Below are positions 15,749-24,080 of a DNA stretch of 64,000 nucleotides, piece by piece. The stretch lies in the NCBI RefSeq assembly GCF_003116095.1, contig NZ_LGRA01000001.1:62001-126000 (forward strand), given 5' to 3'. Numbering within the stretch: the first letter of the stretch is position 1; each line of letters opens with the position of its first letter. Below the pieces are notes generated by a model. The model did not search any database, was not told the DNA's origin, and saw only the letters and a program-made list of their open reading frames with translations. The stretch is from Azospirillum sp. TSO35-2 (GTDB taxonomy: Bacteria > Pseudomonadota > Alphaproteobacteria > Azospirillales > Azospirillaceae). Made by a program: the position numbers and the translations under genes.

Positions 15749-16498
15749 ATGACACAGACACCTGCCCGTTGGGATCTCACCGGCCGCGTGGCCGTGGTGA
15801 CGGGGGCGGCGCGCGGGATCGGCCGCGCGACCGCGGAGCTTCTGCGCGACCGCGGTGCCCGCATCGTCGCCAGCGACCGCTCCGACGAGGTTCACGCCCT
15901 GGCGGCCGAAGACGTCGCGACGCTGACCGGCGACGCGGCGGAGGAGGACACCGCCCGGCGCACCATGGCGTTGGCGGTCGAACGCTTCGGCCGGCTCGAC
16001 ATCCTCGTCAACAACGCCGGGCGGACGCTCAACAAGCCGCTGGTCGAGACGACCGCCGCGGACTTCGACGCCATCCTGGCGGTGAACGCGCGCGGCAACT
16101 TCCTGCACGCGCGGGAGGCGATGAAGGTCATGGCCGACGGCGGCGCCATCGTCACCGTCGCGTCCGTCTCCTCGGTCGTCGCCTTCGAAACGCAGGCGGC
16201 CTACGCCTCCTCCAAGGGGGCGGTCGCGCAGTTGATGCGGGTGATCGCCCTGGAAGGCGGCCGGCGCGGCATCCGCTCCAACGCGGTGGCGCCGGGCGTG
16301 ATCGAGACGGACATCATGGAGGGCGTGGTGGAGGGCGACGGCCGCGCCATGCTGCGGAGCTTCGGCGACCAACACCCGATCGGCCGCATCGGCCAGCCGC
16401 AGGAGGTGGCGGAGGCCATCGCCTTCCTCGCCTCCCCCGCCGCCAGCTTCATCACCGGCGCCATGCTGATGGTGGATGGCGGCTGGACGGCGCAGTGA
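15749..16498 (+). CDS. Short-chain dehydrogenase/reductase (SDR)
   Basis: A 249-residue classical SDR. It has the cofactor motif [10 protein letters not shown] (residues 19-28), [10 protein letters not shown], the catalytic Ser in [10 protein letters not shown], the active-site [10 protein letters not shown], and a C-terminal [17 protein letters not shown]. An Asp-containing loop after the second strand (VASDRSDE) favours NAD(H), as typical for this class, though this is inference. The ATG at 15749 has GGAGGA six bases upstream. It is divergent from the LysR gene and is followed after 71 bases by an Atu4866-like gene, so the two probably form one unit under LysR control. The substrate is unknown. 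Confidence 0.88.
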   Translation: MTQTPARWDLTGRVAVVTGAARGIGRATAELLRDRGARIVASDRSDEVHALAAEDVATLTGDAAEEDTARRTMALAVERFGRLDILVNNAGRTLNKPLVETTAADFDAILAVNARGNFLHAREAMKVMADGGAIVTVASVSSVVAFETQAAYASSKGAVAQLMRVIALEGGRRGIRSNAVAPGVIETDIMEGVVEGDGRAMLRSFGDQHPIGRIGQPQEVAEAIAFLASPAASFITGAMLMVDGGWTAQ

Positions 16499-16569
16499 AA
16501 CCGAACGGTCACCGGAAGGGAGGGTCTCAGGACCGCTCCCGACCGGCACCGCAGAACGAGGAGACCGGC

Positions 16570-16818
16570 ATGACGCACGCCTATGTTGGCCTGTGGGTGT
16601 CCGAGGACGGCCACGTCCGCCACGAGCTTCTCCCGAACGGCCGCTACGACGAGGCGCGCGGTGCGCGCCGGAGCGCCTATCAGGGGCGCTGGGCGGTCAC
16701 CGGCACCCACATCGACTATTGGGACGACACCGGCTTCACCGCCGACGGCACCTTCGTCGACGAGAACACCCTCCATCACGGCGGGATGGTCTTTCGCCGG
16801 CGCCGGGGCACAGGCTGA
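16570..16818 (+). CDS. Atu4866-like small protein
   Basis: An 82-residue protein that follows the Agrobacterium Atu4866 family pattern closely: YVGLWVSEDGHVRHELLPNG, RYDEARG, AYQGRWAVTG, HIDYWDDTGFTADGTF and NTLHHGGMVF. The fold is a small beta barrel and no activity is established. Family members are often next to oxidoreductases and LysR regulators, as here. The ATG has GAGGAG upstream. It is convergent with the AraC gene 80 bases further on. Confidence 0.8.
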   Translation: MTHAYVGLWVSEDGHVRHELLPNGRYDEARGARRSAYQGRWAVTGTHIDYWDDTGFTADGTFVDENTLHHGGMVFRRRRGTG

Positions 16819-16898
16819 GGAGCGCGCGATGGATGTTCGCTGAACAACGCTACGCTGGAACCCGAGAGGCCGCCGTGCCGGCCCAATGGTGAGGGCGA

Positions 16899-17690
16899 TC
16901 AGGTCGTTGGTGCGACGCTTTTCAGATATGTGGCTGGCGGCTTCCCAAGCGCCTTTTTGAACATCGTGATGAAGGCCGTCACCGACTCATAGCCAAGATC
17001 GGCCGAAATGTTCTGGACGCTGGCACCAGAGGCCAGTTCCCGGATCGCGACGATCAGGTGCATCTGCTGACGCCAGCGTCCAAACGTCAGACCGGTCTCC
17101 TTGATCACGAGGCGGGCAAGACTGCTCTCGCTGAGCGCGACATGCTCAGCCCATTGAGCCAGGGTCCGACGGTCGGCGGGGTTTTGCGCCAACGCGGAGG
17201 CGATCCGCGTCAAGCGCGGCTCGGTGGAGAGCGGCAGGTGCACGCGCTGGACCGGCATGCGCGGCAACTCACCGAGAAGGAAGCCGATGAGACGCTCTTG
17301 CCTGAGAGCGTCAGCCTGCAGGGTGTCGGACAAATCGAGGATCACCTCGCGCAGCAGCGGCGACAGCGACATGGTGCAGCACCGGTCCGGCAGCGCGACC
17401 ACGTCCGGTTCGATGTAAACGAAAAAGAGCCGTGCGGTCGCGGTCGCGCGATTGCTGTGCGCCAAGCCGCTCGGAATCCAGACGCCGCAGTGGGGTGGGA
17501 CCATCCACAGCCCGGTGGGAACACGGCAGGTGACGCTGCCTCCCAGCGAGACCACAAGCTGTCCCTTTCGGTGCCTGTGGTCCGGCACCTCCGCCCGCGT
17601 CCCATCGGCGCCAACACGCACGGCGATGACCGCAGCGGAGCGATCATCCACATCGAGGTCGGGCCAAGGATAACGGAGAGGCTGCTTCAT
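16899..17690 (-). CDS. AraC-family regulator with cupin-like sensor domain
   Basis: A 263-residue protein. Residues 15-120 form a cupin-like domain (HRHRKGQLVVSLGG, VPPHCGVWIPSGLAHSN). The C-terminal 100 residues are the AraC double helix-turn-helix: TLAQWAEHVALSESSLARLV, FGRWRQQMHLIVAIRELASG, ISADLGYESVTAFITMFKKA and LGKPPATYLKS. It is divergent from the carboxylesterase gene at 17890 and may control it. A nested inverted repeat lies between them (17702-17730). It lacks membrane segments. Confidence 0.88.
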   Translation of the reverse strand: MKQPLRYPWPDLDVDDRSAAVIAVRVGADGTRAEVPDHRHRKGQLVVSLGGSVTCRVPTGLWMVPPHCGVWIPSGLAHSNRATATARLFFVYIEPDVVALPDRCCTMSLSPLLREVILDLSDTLQADALRQERLIGFLLGELPRMPVQRVHLPLSTEPRLTRIASALAQNPADRRTLAQWAEHVALSESSLARLVIKETGLTFGRWRQQMHLIVAIRELASGASVQNISADLGYESVTAFITMFKKALGKPPATYLKSVAPTT

Positions 17691-17701
17691 CGATGACGGT
17701 T

Positions 17702-17730
17702 TTTAGCGATTGATTGCAGCTATAGCTAAA
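17702..17730. promoter_or_regulatory. Nested inverted repeats upstream of the AraC gene
   Basis: TTTAGC (17702-17707) and GCTAAA (17725-17730) form an outer inverted repeat, and AGCTATAGCT (17718-17727) is a perfect 10-base palindrome inside it. It lies 12 bases from the AraC start codon and 160 bases from the esterase start, in an AT-rich spot, and may be an operator or part of the AraC promoter. Confidence 0.4.
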
Positions 17731-17889
17731 TTCATCCGGCTGGAAAATCAATAAAGTCAGGCCAGCGGAGGACGCGCGGGCGTCGGCTCAGGCAAGCACG
17801 GAGCCGACGGGCCCTCCGTCGAACCGGGATGTCGGTGGAGCATTTCGGCGCTGCGGCGGGACCGACGCCCAAACCGGAGGAGATCCGAC

Positions 17890-19440
17890 ATGCACAGCTC
17901 CCTGGCCCCGAACGCCGTCGAACTTGGTCGACAGGTCCGCACGCAGGCGGGCGACGTCCGTGGCAACGACCGCGATGCAAAAGGCGTGTTGGCATTCAAG
18001 GGCATCCCGTACGCGGCACCGCCGGTGGGGCCGCTCCGCTGGCGCGCGCCGCAGCCGCCGATCCCGTGGAGCGGCGTGCGCGACGCGCTGACATTTGGCG
18101 CAGCGTGCCTGTCGGCGCTCGACGATGATCCCAGACCCGGGCCTCGTGACGAGGACTGTCTCTACCTGAATGTCTGGACCGCGGCGAAGGACGCCGACGA
18201 GAGGCGGCCGGTGATGGTGTGGTTTCACGGGGGCGGCTTCCAGTTCGGCTCCTCGGCCAATCCCGCCACCGACGGGGGCCTGCTGGCAGCCCACGGGGTT
18301 GTGGTCGTCAGCTTCAATTATCGCCTTGGCATCTTTGGCTTTCTTGCCCATCCCGACCTCGACGCGGAGGGGCCCTCGGGCAACTACGGCCTGCAGGATC
18401 AACTGGCGGCGCTGCGGTGGGTCAACGCCAACATCGCCGCCTTCGGCGGCGATCCCGACAACATCACCGTGTTCGGGGAATCCGCCGGCGCCATGGCCAT
18501 CGGCATGGTGATGGCGTCACCGCTCGCGCATGGGCTGTTCCACAAAGCCATCGGACAAAGCGGTGCGTTTTGGGATGGCAAACACGGGCCGCTTCAAGGT
18601 TTCGACGAAGCCCGCGCCCGCGGCCTCGCTTTTGCGCGTCGACAGGGCAAGGCCTCCAGCGCCGCGTTGCGCGCCATGCCGGCAGACCGGCTGAACGCCG
18701 CCGCGTCCTGGAGCTTCAAAGTCAGCCCCATCGTGGAGGCGTTCTCACCGAGCGTCGATCATCATGTGGTCCCGGACCTGCCCGCCCGGCGTTTCCTGCG
18801 CGGCGAGCAGATGCACATCCCCCTGCTTGCCGGCTGGAATTCAGCCGAGGGATACCCGTTCGCCTCGCAATCGCTCCCTGATCAATCGCCGGACGCGTTC
18901 CGCGCCGCCGCCGAGACGATGTTTGGCAAGGAACGCTTGGCGGAGTTCCTGACGCTATACCCCGCCGGTGACGAGGCGCAGACCAAGGCTTCCGCCGGCG
19001 CGCTCACGGGCGACTGTGTGATCAGCGAACAGTGCTGGCAGTGGCTGCGGCTCCATCGTCACAGTGGTCGCGCACCGGTCTACGGATACCTGTTCCGCTA
19101 CACGTCGGCCTACACGCCGATCGCCTCGCACGTCACCGAAATCCCTTTTGTCTTTGGCACGTTGACCGCGCAACAGGTGATCGGCTGCACCACGCCTCCC
19201 GGCGAAGCGGATCGCGCTCTGGCGCGGACGCTGATGAGCTACTGGGTGAACTTCGCAACGCGGGGTGATCCCAACGGATCCGGCCTGCCACGATGGCCGG
19301 CGTACGACGAGAACGATGTCGTGCAGATCATCGACACCACCATCGAACCACGCCCCAACCCGCAAGCCGCTCGCTTCCACTTCCTGAGCAGTTTCAGGCA
19401 AAACGGCAGTCTGCCGATGCGCTGGCGGGACTTGCGGTAG
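17890..19440 (+). CDS. Type B carboxylesterase (alpha/beta hydrolase)
   Basis: A 516-residue serine esterase with all family landmarks: GIPYAAPPVGPLRW near residue 40, EDCLYLNVW near 90, an oxyanion HGGGFQFGS, the nucleophile Ser in VFGESAGAMA (residue about 200) and a later VTEIPFVFGT with the likely catalytic His region towards the C-terminus. It hydrolyses ester bonds; members include p-nitrobenzyl esterases and lipases with broad substrates. No clear signal peptide precedes it, so it is probably cytoplasmic. The ATG follows GGAGGAG. It is divergent from the AraC regulator. Confidence 0.9.
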   Translation: MHSSLAPNAVELGRQVRTQAGDVRGNDRDAKGVLAFKGIPYAAPPVGPLRWRAPQPPIPWSGVRDALTFGAACLSALDDDPRPGPRDEDCLYLNVWTAAKDADERRPVMVWFHGGGFQFGSSANPATDGGLLAAHGVVVVSFNYRLGIFGFLAHPDLDAEGPSGNYGLQDQLAALRWVNANIAAFGGDPDNITVFGESAGAMAIGMVMASPLAHGLFHKAIGQSGAFWDGKHGPLQGFDEARARGLAFARRQGKASSAALRAMPADRLNAAASWSFKVSPIVEAFSPSVDHHVVPDLPARRFLRGEQMHIPLLAGWNSAEGYPFASQSLPDQSPDAFRAAAETMFGKERLAEFLTLYPAGDEAQTKASAGALTGDCVISEQCWQWLRLHRHSGRAPVYGYLFRYTSAYTPIASHVTEIPFVFGTLTAQQVIGCTTPPGEADRALARTLMSYWVNFATRGDPNGSGLPRWPAYDENDVVQIIDTTIEPRPNPQAARFHFLSSFRQNGSLPMRWRDLR

Positions 19441-19647
19441 CGAGGGCAGGGGCTCGCTCGGTAAGGTGCCGGCCGCCGGGCGATTGTGGCGAGGATCGCG
19501 GCCAAGGTCTCTGGACGCGGCGACCTTGTCCCCCTTGATCGTTTGGCGATCGTTTGGCTGGAAAAACCGTCCGGCGTGCCAAGATTCTGGGAAGGTGGCC
19601 GCCTTGGCCCGGCGGCCAAGGCCATTCTTCGTGGACGCGAAACCCCC

Positions 19648-20577
19648 ATGAGCGACGGCGACGACGATGTCTGGCGGCTTCCACCAACCCGGCACGGCCG
19701 GGACATCCGGCTCGGGCCGGAGCGCGACGCGGCCCCCCGGTCCGGCGGTGGTCAGGCCCGGTTTCAGCGCCGCGGGAACACAGCGCCCGAAGTCGTGGTG
19801 AAGCTGACCGGGCGGGCCCGCGGGGCGGCCGGCCACCTGCTCGGCCAGCTTGACTACCTCACCCGCAACGGGACCCTGCCGGCCGAGACGCAGGATGGCG
19901 AACGGATCACCGACCGCGCGCGTCTGGTGGCGCTCCACGAGGACTGGCTGCTGGCCAACGCCGCGGACGACCGGAGCCGGGGCGTGGCGAACGCGGCGCA
20001 GAGCGTTGCGCTTGCGCTTTCCATGCCGCCCGGCACCCCGCCCGACCAGGTCGAGGCCGCGGCGCGTCAGTGGGCGCGCGACACGTTCGGCGGCACCCAC
20101 GACTGGATCCTGGCCCGCCACGACGACACCGGGCACCCGCACGTCCACCTCGCGGTCCGAGCGGTCGGCCGCGACGGCCGGCGGCTGGCGCCCGGCCCCG
20201 CCGACCTCCAGCGCTGGCGCGAACGCTTCGCCCGCGAGTTGCGGCGGCTCGGCCTCGAGGCCGCCGCCACACCCCGCCTTGCCCGCGGCCCAGGGCGCAA
20301 CGCCGCCCCCCTGATCCAACCCGCCGCCGAACGCGATGCACCGGCTCCCCCACCGCCCGACGCGGGGGGCGCCATGGCGCCCCGTCGGTTCATGGTGGCG
20401 CTGCCGGGTGTGCTCACCCGGCCGGCCCCGGCCGCCGCGCCGCGCCATCGATCGGCGGAGCCCCCCACCCCCGGCCCGCCCGCTCCGGGACAGGCTCTGG
20501 GCTTGCACCGTGCAAGCCGGTCCCGGATGACGGCCCCGCCCGACCCCGCCCCGCCCCGCCCCAAAGGGCGCGGCTGA
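19648..20577 (+). CDS. VirD2/TraI-like relaxase (mobilization nuclease)
   Basis: A 309-residue protein from the ATG at 19648; a GTG at 19486 would add 54 residues of unlikely composition. It shows EVVVKLTGRARG, then the candidate nicking Tyr in GQLDYLTRNG (about residue 69) and the metal-binding His motif HDDTGHPHVHLAVRA (residues about 157-171). The last 90 residues are Pro-rich and disordered. These motifs fit the MOBP/VirD2-type relaxases that cut at oriT and stay on the 5' end during conjugation. A matching nic-like sequence lies 0.8 kb away (21345-21354), and a MobC-like gene is convergent with it. Confidence 0.8.
   Translation: MSDGDDDVWRLPPTRHGRDIRLGPERDAAPRSGGGQARFQRRGNTAPEVVVKLTGRARGAAGHLLGQLDYLTRNGTLPAETQDGERITDRARLVALHEDWLLANAADDRSRGVANAAQSVALALSMPPGTPPDQVEAAARQWARDTFGGTHDWILARHDDTGHPHVHLAVRAVGRDGRRLAPGPADLQRWRERFARELRRLGLEAAATPRLARGPGRNAAPLIQPAAERDAPAPPPPDAGGAMAPRRFMVALPGVLTRPAPAAAPRHRSAEPPTPGPPAPGQALGLHRASRSRMTAPPDPAPPRPKGRG
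20500..20518. repeat. 19-bp palindrome, copy 1
   Basis: GGCTTGCACCGTGCAAGCC is a perfect inverted repeat with nine-base arms around one C. An identical copy lies at 21685-21703. This copy sits inside the 3' end of the relaxase gene. Two exact copies of a 19-base palindrome within 1.2 kb of the parAB genes point to a protein-binding site such as parS. Confidence 0.55.
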
Positions 20578-20659
20578 TACGGCCGCTGATGCGGCCAATG
20601 ACCAGGACCGGCCGGCGCCGAGCGGCGCCCAGAGGAGGCTGGCACGGCGCAAGACCTCC

Positions 20660-21307
20660 TCAACGGCCGTCGGTGGCGCGCGGGGGCCGCCGTCGTGGCC
20701 GGTTCTTGCGCCGGGCCTCGGCGGCACGGACCTCGGCCTCCGCCCGCTCAACCGCCCCCGGCGCGGCGGTCGGGCGCTCGGCGTCGGGCAGCCCCCAATA
20801 CTCGAAGTTGCCCGTCATCACCGCGACGACCCGGCGCATCGCGACCCGGACCTGTTCGGCCGCCACGCGGGCGGCATCGCCCGGCGTCCCGGCCGGATCC
20901 CCGGCGCCATCCAACCGTCGGGCGGCCCGCTCCACGCTGTGACCGATCGCCCGCAGTTCGTGGAACACCGCGCGCAGCGCCTCCACCTCCACCGGGGTCC
21001 ATTGCGGGCGGCGGGCCAGATGCACCAGCGCCAGCGACCGGAGCCAGGCCGCCGGGCTGGTGCCACGCGCCTTGGCCGCCTCGAGCAGCGCCGCGCGCTC
21101 GGGGTCCTTGAACCGCACGCCGATTTGCCGCCCCGTGCCGGAGCCGCGCGGCGGCGGCGGTGGCTGCCCCTCCAGGGCCTCGGCCATCAGCCGGCGCAAC
21201 GCCGCCGACGCGCTGCCGTCGGTCTGCCGTGCCCAGGCCTCGAACCGGGCGGCCAACGCCGCGTCGACATAGCCCCCGACCAATTTCCGCCCAGCTTTGG
21301 CCGCCAC
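20660..21307 (-). CDS. MobC-like relaxosome protein
   Basis: A 215-residue basic protein. The N-terminus (LVGGYVDAALAARFEAWARQ) resembles a ribbon-helix-helix. The middle (GRQIGVRFKDPERAALLEAA, AWLRSLALVHLARRPQWTP, VEALRAVFHELRAIGHSVE) matches the MobC pattern of relaxase accessory proteins, and the tail is Arg-rich. MobC proteins open oriT DNA and help the relaxase nick. The best start is GTG at 21307, with GGAGGGCGGCG directly before it; the ATG at 21427 would read through the candidate nic region. It is convergent with the relaxase gene. Confidence 0.65.
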   Translation of the reverse strand: MAAKAGRKLVGGYVDAALAARFEAWARQTDGSASAALRRLMAEALEGQPPPPPRGSGTGRQIGVRFKDPERAALLEAAKARGTSPAAWLRSLALVHLARRPQWTPVEVEALRAVFHELRAIGHSVERAARRLDGAGDPAGTPGDAARVAAEQVRVAMRRVVAVMTGNFEYWGLPDAERPTAAPGAVERAEAEVRAAEARRKNRPRRRPPRATDGR

Positions 21308-21344
21308 CGCCGCCCTCCGTTTTAAAATCTGCTCCCATCCCCCA

Positions 21345-21354
21345 TATCCTGCCC
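21345..21354 (+). other. Candidate oriT nic site (TATCCTG|CCC)
   Basis: TATCCTGCCC is the same as the core of the RP4 nic site and fits the YATCCTG|Y consensus shared by RP4, Ti oriT and T-DNA borders. The predicted cut is between 21351 and 21352. It lies 37 bases upstream of the MobC start, the usual place for oriT, and the window encodes a VirD2/TraI-like relaxase. A ten-base match in GC-rich DNA can occur by chance, so the context carries much of the weight. Confidence 0.55.
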
Positions 21355-21442
21355 CCCTCCTCTCCCACGGCCCCCCTCGACCCCATGTCCAAGCCCGCAA
21401 AGGCAAGGGAGGGGGCAGGGCTTGCACCCGCCGCTCCGGGCG

Positions 21443-22441
21443 TCACTCCACACGGACGATGCGCAGCGCCGCGGCGTCCACCGCCTCAACGCCGGTGGCA
21501 AAGACCACCAGCGCCGCCTCGGGCCGCCCGGCCTTGCGGTCCACCACCAGGCGGCCACAGCGTCCATCCGCCAACGCCACATGGAACACCGGCCGGTCGG
21601 GCGGACGGGAGGACACCCCGGCTGGCCGGGGGCTTCCGTCGGCGAACCGGCCCGGGTCCGGCCCGCCAGAGCCCGGACCGGCCGGGCTTGCACCGTGCAA
21701 GCCTTCCCCCGTCGCCACCCCGGGGGCGGTTGGCCGCGCCGCCGACCGATCGGCCAGGAGGCTGCCGGTGGCTTTGCCGGTGATGGCGCCGATGATCCGG
21801 CGCGCCTCGGTCACCGTGAGGACGCTCCCGGCCTCCGGCAACGCCGCCGTCACCGCGTCGGGCGTCTTCAGCCACTGCCGGTAGAGGTCGTAGAGCGCCC
21901 GCATGTCGGCCTGATCGATGCGCGCCAGCAAGGCCGGCGGGAATTTTCCCGCCTGCTTGAAGGCGGCGACCTGATAGTCCTTCAGCGCGCAGATGGCGGC
22001 GATCTGCGTGTTGGTGTGCCCCTCCCCGGCCAGCCGGGCGATGGCGGCGGCGAGGTCGCTGTTCGACAGCGCCGCCCGCTGCTGGTTCTCGATCACCTGG
22101 GCGATGAAATCGCCGCCGGCGGCCCGGCGGATCACCGCCGGGATGTCGGCCAGCCCGGCCAGCCGGGCGGCGCGCAGCCGCCGCGCGCCGACGGCCAGCC
22201 GGTAGCGGCCCTCCACCGGTGGCCGCACGACGACCGGCTGCACCAGCCCGTGCGCGCGGATCGAGGCGGCGAGCAGCGCCAGCCCGTCCGCGTCGAACAC
22301 GGTACGCGGCTGCTCCGGGTCCTCGTCGATGTCCGCCACGGGCAGGCGCACAACCTCACCCCGCCCGTCTCCGGTGGCGGCGCGCAGTTCGGCGAAGGCG
22401 GCCTCGGCGAAGGCGGCGCGGGAGCGCGGCGGCGGGCTCAT
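21443..22441 (-). CDS. parB: ParB-family plasmid partition protein
   Basis: A 332-residue protein. It has the ParB N-terminal CTPase fold: VVRLPVADIDEDPEQPRTVF, LALLAASIRAHGLVQPVVVR, YRLAVGARRLRAARLAG and IAQVIENQQRAALSN. A central helix-turn-helix follows (NTQIAAICALKDYQVAAFKQ). Unlike Noc/Spo0J it then has a long linker and a C-terminal beta region (VFHVALADGRCGRLVVDRK). The start codon overlaps the end of parA by four bases (ATGA). A copy of the 19-bp palindrome lies inside its coding region at 21685-21703. Confidence 0.87.
   Translation of the reverse strand: MSPPPRSRAAFAEAAFAELRAATGDGRGEVVRLPVADIDEDPEQPRTVFDADGLALLAASIRAHGLVQPVVVRPPVEGRYRLAVGARRLRAARLAGLADIPAVIRRAAGGDFIAQVIENQQRAALSNSDLAAAIARLAGEGHTNTQIAAICALKDYQVAAFKQAGKFPPALLARIDQADMRALYDLYRQWLKTPDAVTAALPEAGSVLTVTEARRIIGAITGKATGSLLADRSAARPTAPGVATGEGLHGASPAGPGSGGPDPGRFADGSPRPAGVSSRPPDRPVFHVALADGRCGRLVVDRKAGRPEAALVVFATGVEAVDAAALRIVRVE
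21685..21703. repeat. 19-bp palindrome, copy 2
   Basis: Identical to the palindrome at 20500-20518, here inside the parB coding region. Single half sites (GGGCTTGCACC, about 21417) also occur between parB and the MobC gene. A centromere site within or next to parB is common in plasmid partition systems. Confidence 0.55.
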
Positions 22442-23181
22442 CGGCCGAGCTCCAGGCGCACCGCCACCGTGGCAAGCACGCCGCGGATTTCCAGCGAGGC
22501 TTCGCGCGCCGCGCTCCCCGTCATCGCCCACACCGGTTCGCGGTCGCTGGCCGCACGGGCGTAGGCGTCGCGCTTGGCCAGCAGCCCCGGAAACAGCAGC
22601 CGGCCGGCCTGCCCGGCCAGGCTCTCGAACAGCTGCCGCTCGCGCCGGCTTTTGCGGTCGAAGATCGAGGGCAGCAGCCCGAGGAACAGCGGTTCCGGGC
22701 GGCGGTAGTGCCGCGCCACGCCCTTGATCGCGCGCAACAGCTCGGCCACGCCTTGGATCGAGTAATCGTTGATGCCGATCGGCGCCAGCACCGCGTCGGC
22801 CGCCAGCAGCGCCCCGAAGGTGCGGTTGGTCAAGGCCGGGGGCGTGTCGATCACGCACACGTCGTAGTCCGCCGCCATGGCGGCGAGGCTGTCGCGGAAG
22901 GTGGCAATGCAGGTCCGGTCCACCCCCTCCACGCCGAGCAGGTCGCGGGTCGAGCGGGTGACGGTGAGCCGGCCGACGTCCGGCACGCGGGTCACCTGGA
23001 CGAACAGCTCGACGCTGTCGACCCGCCCGAGATGCGCGCCGAGCGTGGCGGTCAGGTTGGCCTGCTGGTCGAGGTCGATCACCAGGGTGCGGAAGCGCTC
23101 GGCCAGATACCAGCCGGCGTGGGCGACGAGGCTGGTCTTGCCGACGCCGCCCTTCTCGTTCATCACGGCCAGGGTTTTCAT
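22438..23181 (-). CDS. parA: ParA-family partition ATPase
   Basis: A 247-residue ATPase. It begins MKTLAVMNEKGGVGKTSLV with the deviant Walker A motif at residues 8-17, has LVIDLDQQANLT (Walker A' region) and a Walker B YDVCVIDTPPAL near residue 107. It segregates the replicon through ParB-parS. The ATG at 23181 has GGAGGA upstream; the longer opening to 23277 lacks a ribosome site. There is no N-terminal helix-turn-helix, so it is a type Ib-like ParA, where autoregulation often falls to ParB. Direct repeats lie upstream at 23234-23255 and 23437-23458. Confidence 0.88.
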   Translation of the reverse strand: MKTLAVMNEKGGVGKTSLVAHAGWYLAERFRTLVIDLDQQANLTATLGAHLGRVDSVELFVQVTRVPDVGRLTVTRSTRDLLGVEGVDRTCIATFRDSLAAMAADYDVCVIDTPPALTNRTFGALLAADAVLAPIGINDYSIQGVAELLRAIKGVARHYRRPEPLFLGLLPSIFDRKSRRERQLFESLAGQAGRLLFPGLLAKRDAYARAASDREPVWAMTGSAAREASLEIRGVLATVAVRLELGR

Positions 23182-23669
23182 GGGGGCATCCTCCAGGTGG
23201 CGAAGGCCCGCGCCGCACCGACGCGGCGTGTGCGTTTTTGCAAGATCGCTTTTATCGTCCACGAAATGCCGGATCACCGGACGTGACTACAAAGGCCACG
23301 GCCGTTCGCGCCCTCCCTGTGCGAACGAGTCACGGAAGAGCAGCGCATGGCCGTTTTTTGTCGCACCCTTGTGCGTGCTGGCGCGGCAATGATTTTCCCG
23401 TAATCGGTGCATACACCGCCCGCCGGGTGCCGCGGTGTTTTTGCAAAAACGCTTTCATTTGCCCAGAGACGTCGCTTGCGCGCTCTGCCAAGGGAGGCCC
23501 ACGGAATGACGAGGCGCCTATCCGCAATGCCCACTCGCTCCCGCTCCGCTTGCGCTGTTAAGAGAGCGGTGGCAGGCGGGGCATCTCCCGACACCGGCCG
23601 GCGGCGGCCGGCCGATCGGGCCGAACCGCTCTGCCGGCGCGCAATCGGGCGGAACGGCGGGGGCGGGGC
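23182..23669. other. Regulatory region between parA and the transfer genes, with two 22-bp repeats
   Basis: Nearly 490 bases without a convincing gene. Two similar 22-base segments, 23234-23255 and 23437-23458, match at 19 positions. Both begin GTTTTTGCAA and continue as a CGCTTT core. They lie between the divergent parAB operon and the transfer genes and may be operators, ParB sites or iteron-like elements. The region between them is less GC-rich and probably holds promoters in both directions. Confidence 0.5.
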
Positions 23670-24044
23670 TTGGCAAGCGGACTGCAGGAAGGGGAGATCA
23701 GGCAGGCCCTCCTGGAGGGTGGGCACATCCGCAACGTTCTCATCGTCTCCAAAGGCGTCGGCCGTGCGGTCGAGCATCTGGCTTATCTGCGGCCGAGCTG
23801 GCGGCGCGATTTCCTGCCCTTGCGCACCTGGAACGATCGAACGGACCGCACCTACCGCGATCTCGACCGCCTGCTCACGCTCATCCGGGCTGACTTCGGC
23901 TTTCGCGGCTGCGTCCCGGTCTACATCGCCGGCGATCCAGACCTCGCCCGCTACAAGGCGCTCGCCCAGGAGTTGCCGGGGCCGGTGCCGCCCAATTGTG
24001 ACACGGAGCTTTGCCGGCCCAGCGCCGTGGAGCCGCGCGGCTAG
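23670..24044 (+). CDS. Conserved hypothetical protein upstream of the virB operon
   Basis: A protein of about 124 residues from a TTG at 23670. The body looks like a small alpha/beta fold: RNVLIVSKGVGRAVEHLAYL, YRDLDRLLTLIRADFGF and VPVYIAGDPDLARYKALAQE. No ATG is available and the TTG has only a G-rich stretch before it, so the start is uncertain. It ends 36 bases before virB1 and runs in the same direction, so it may be the first gene of the transfer operon. I do not recognise the family. Confidence 0.5.
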   Translation: MASGLQEGEIRQALLEGGHIRNVLIVSKGVGRAVEHLAYLRPSWRRDFLPLRTWNDRTDRTYRDLDRLLTLIRADFGFRGCVPVYIAGDPDLARYKALAQELPGPVPPNCDTELCRPSAVEPRG

Positions 24045-24080
24045 CGTCGGCCTCGCCCTTCCCGGCCGGGGAGGGTGGCG

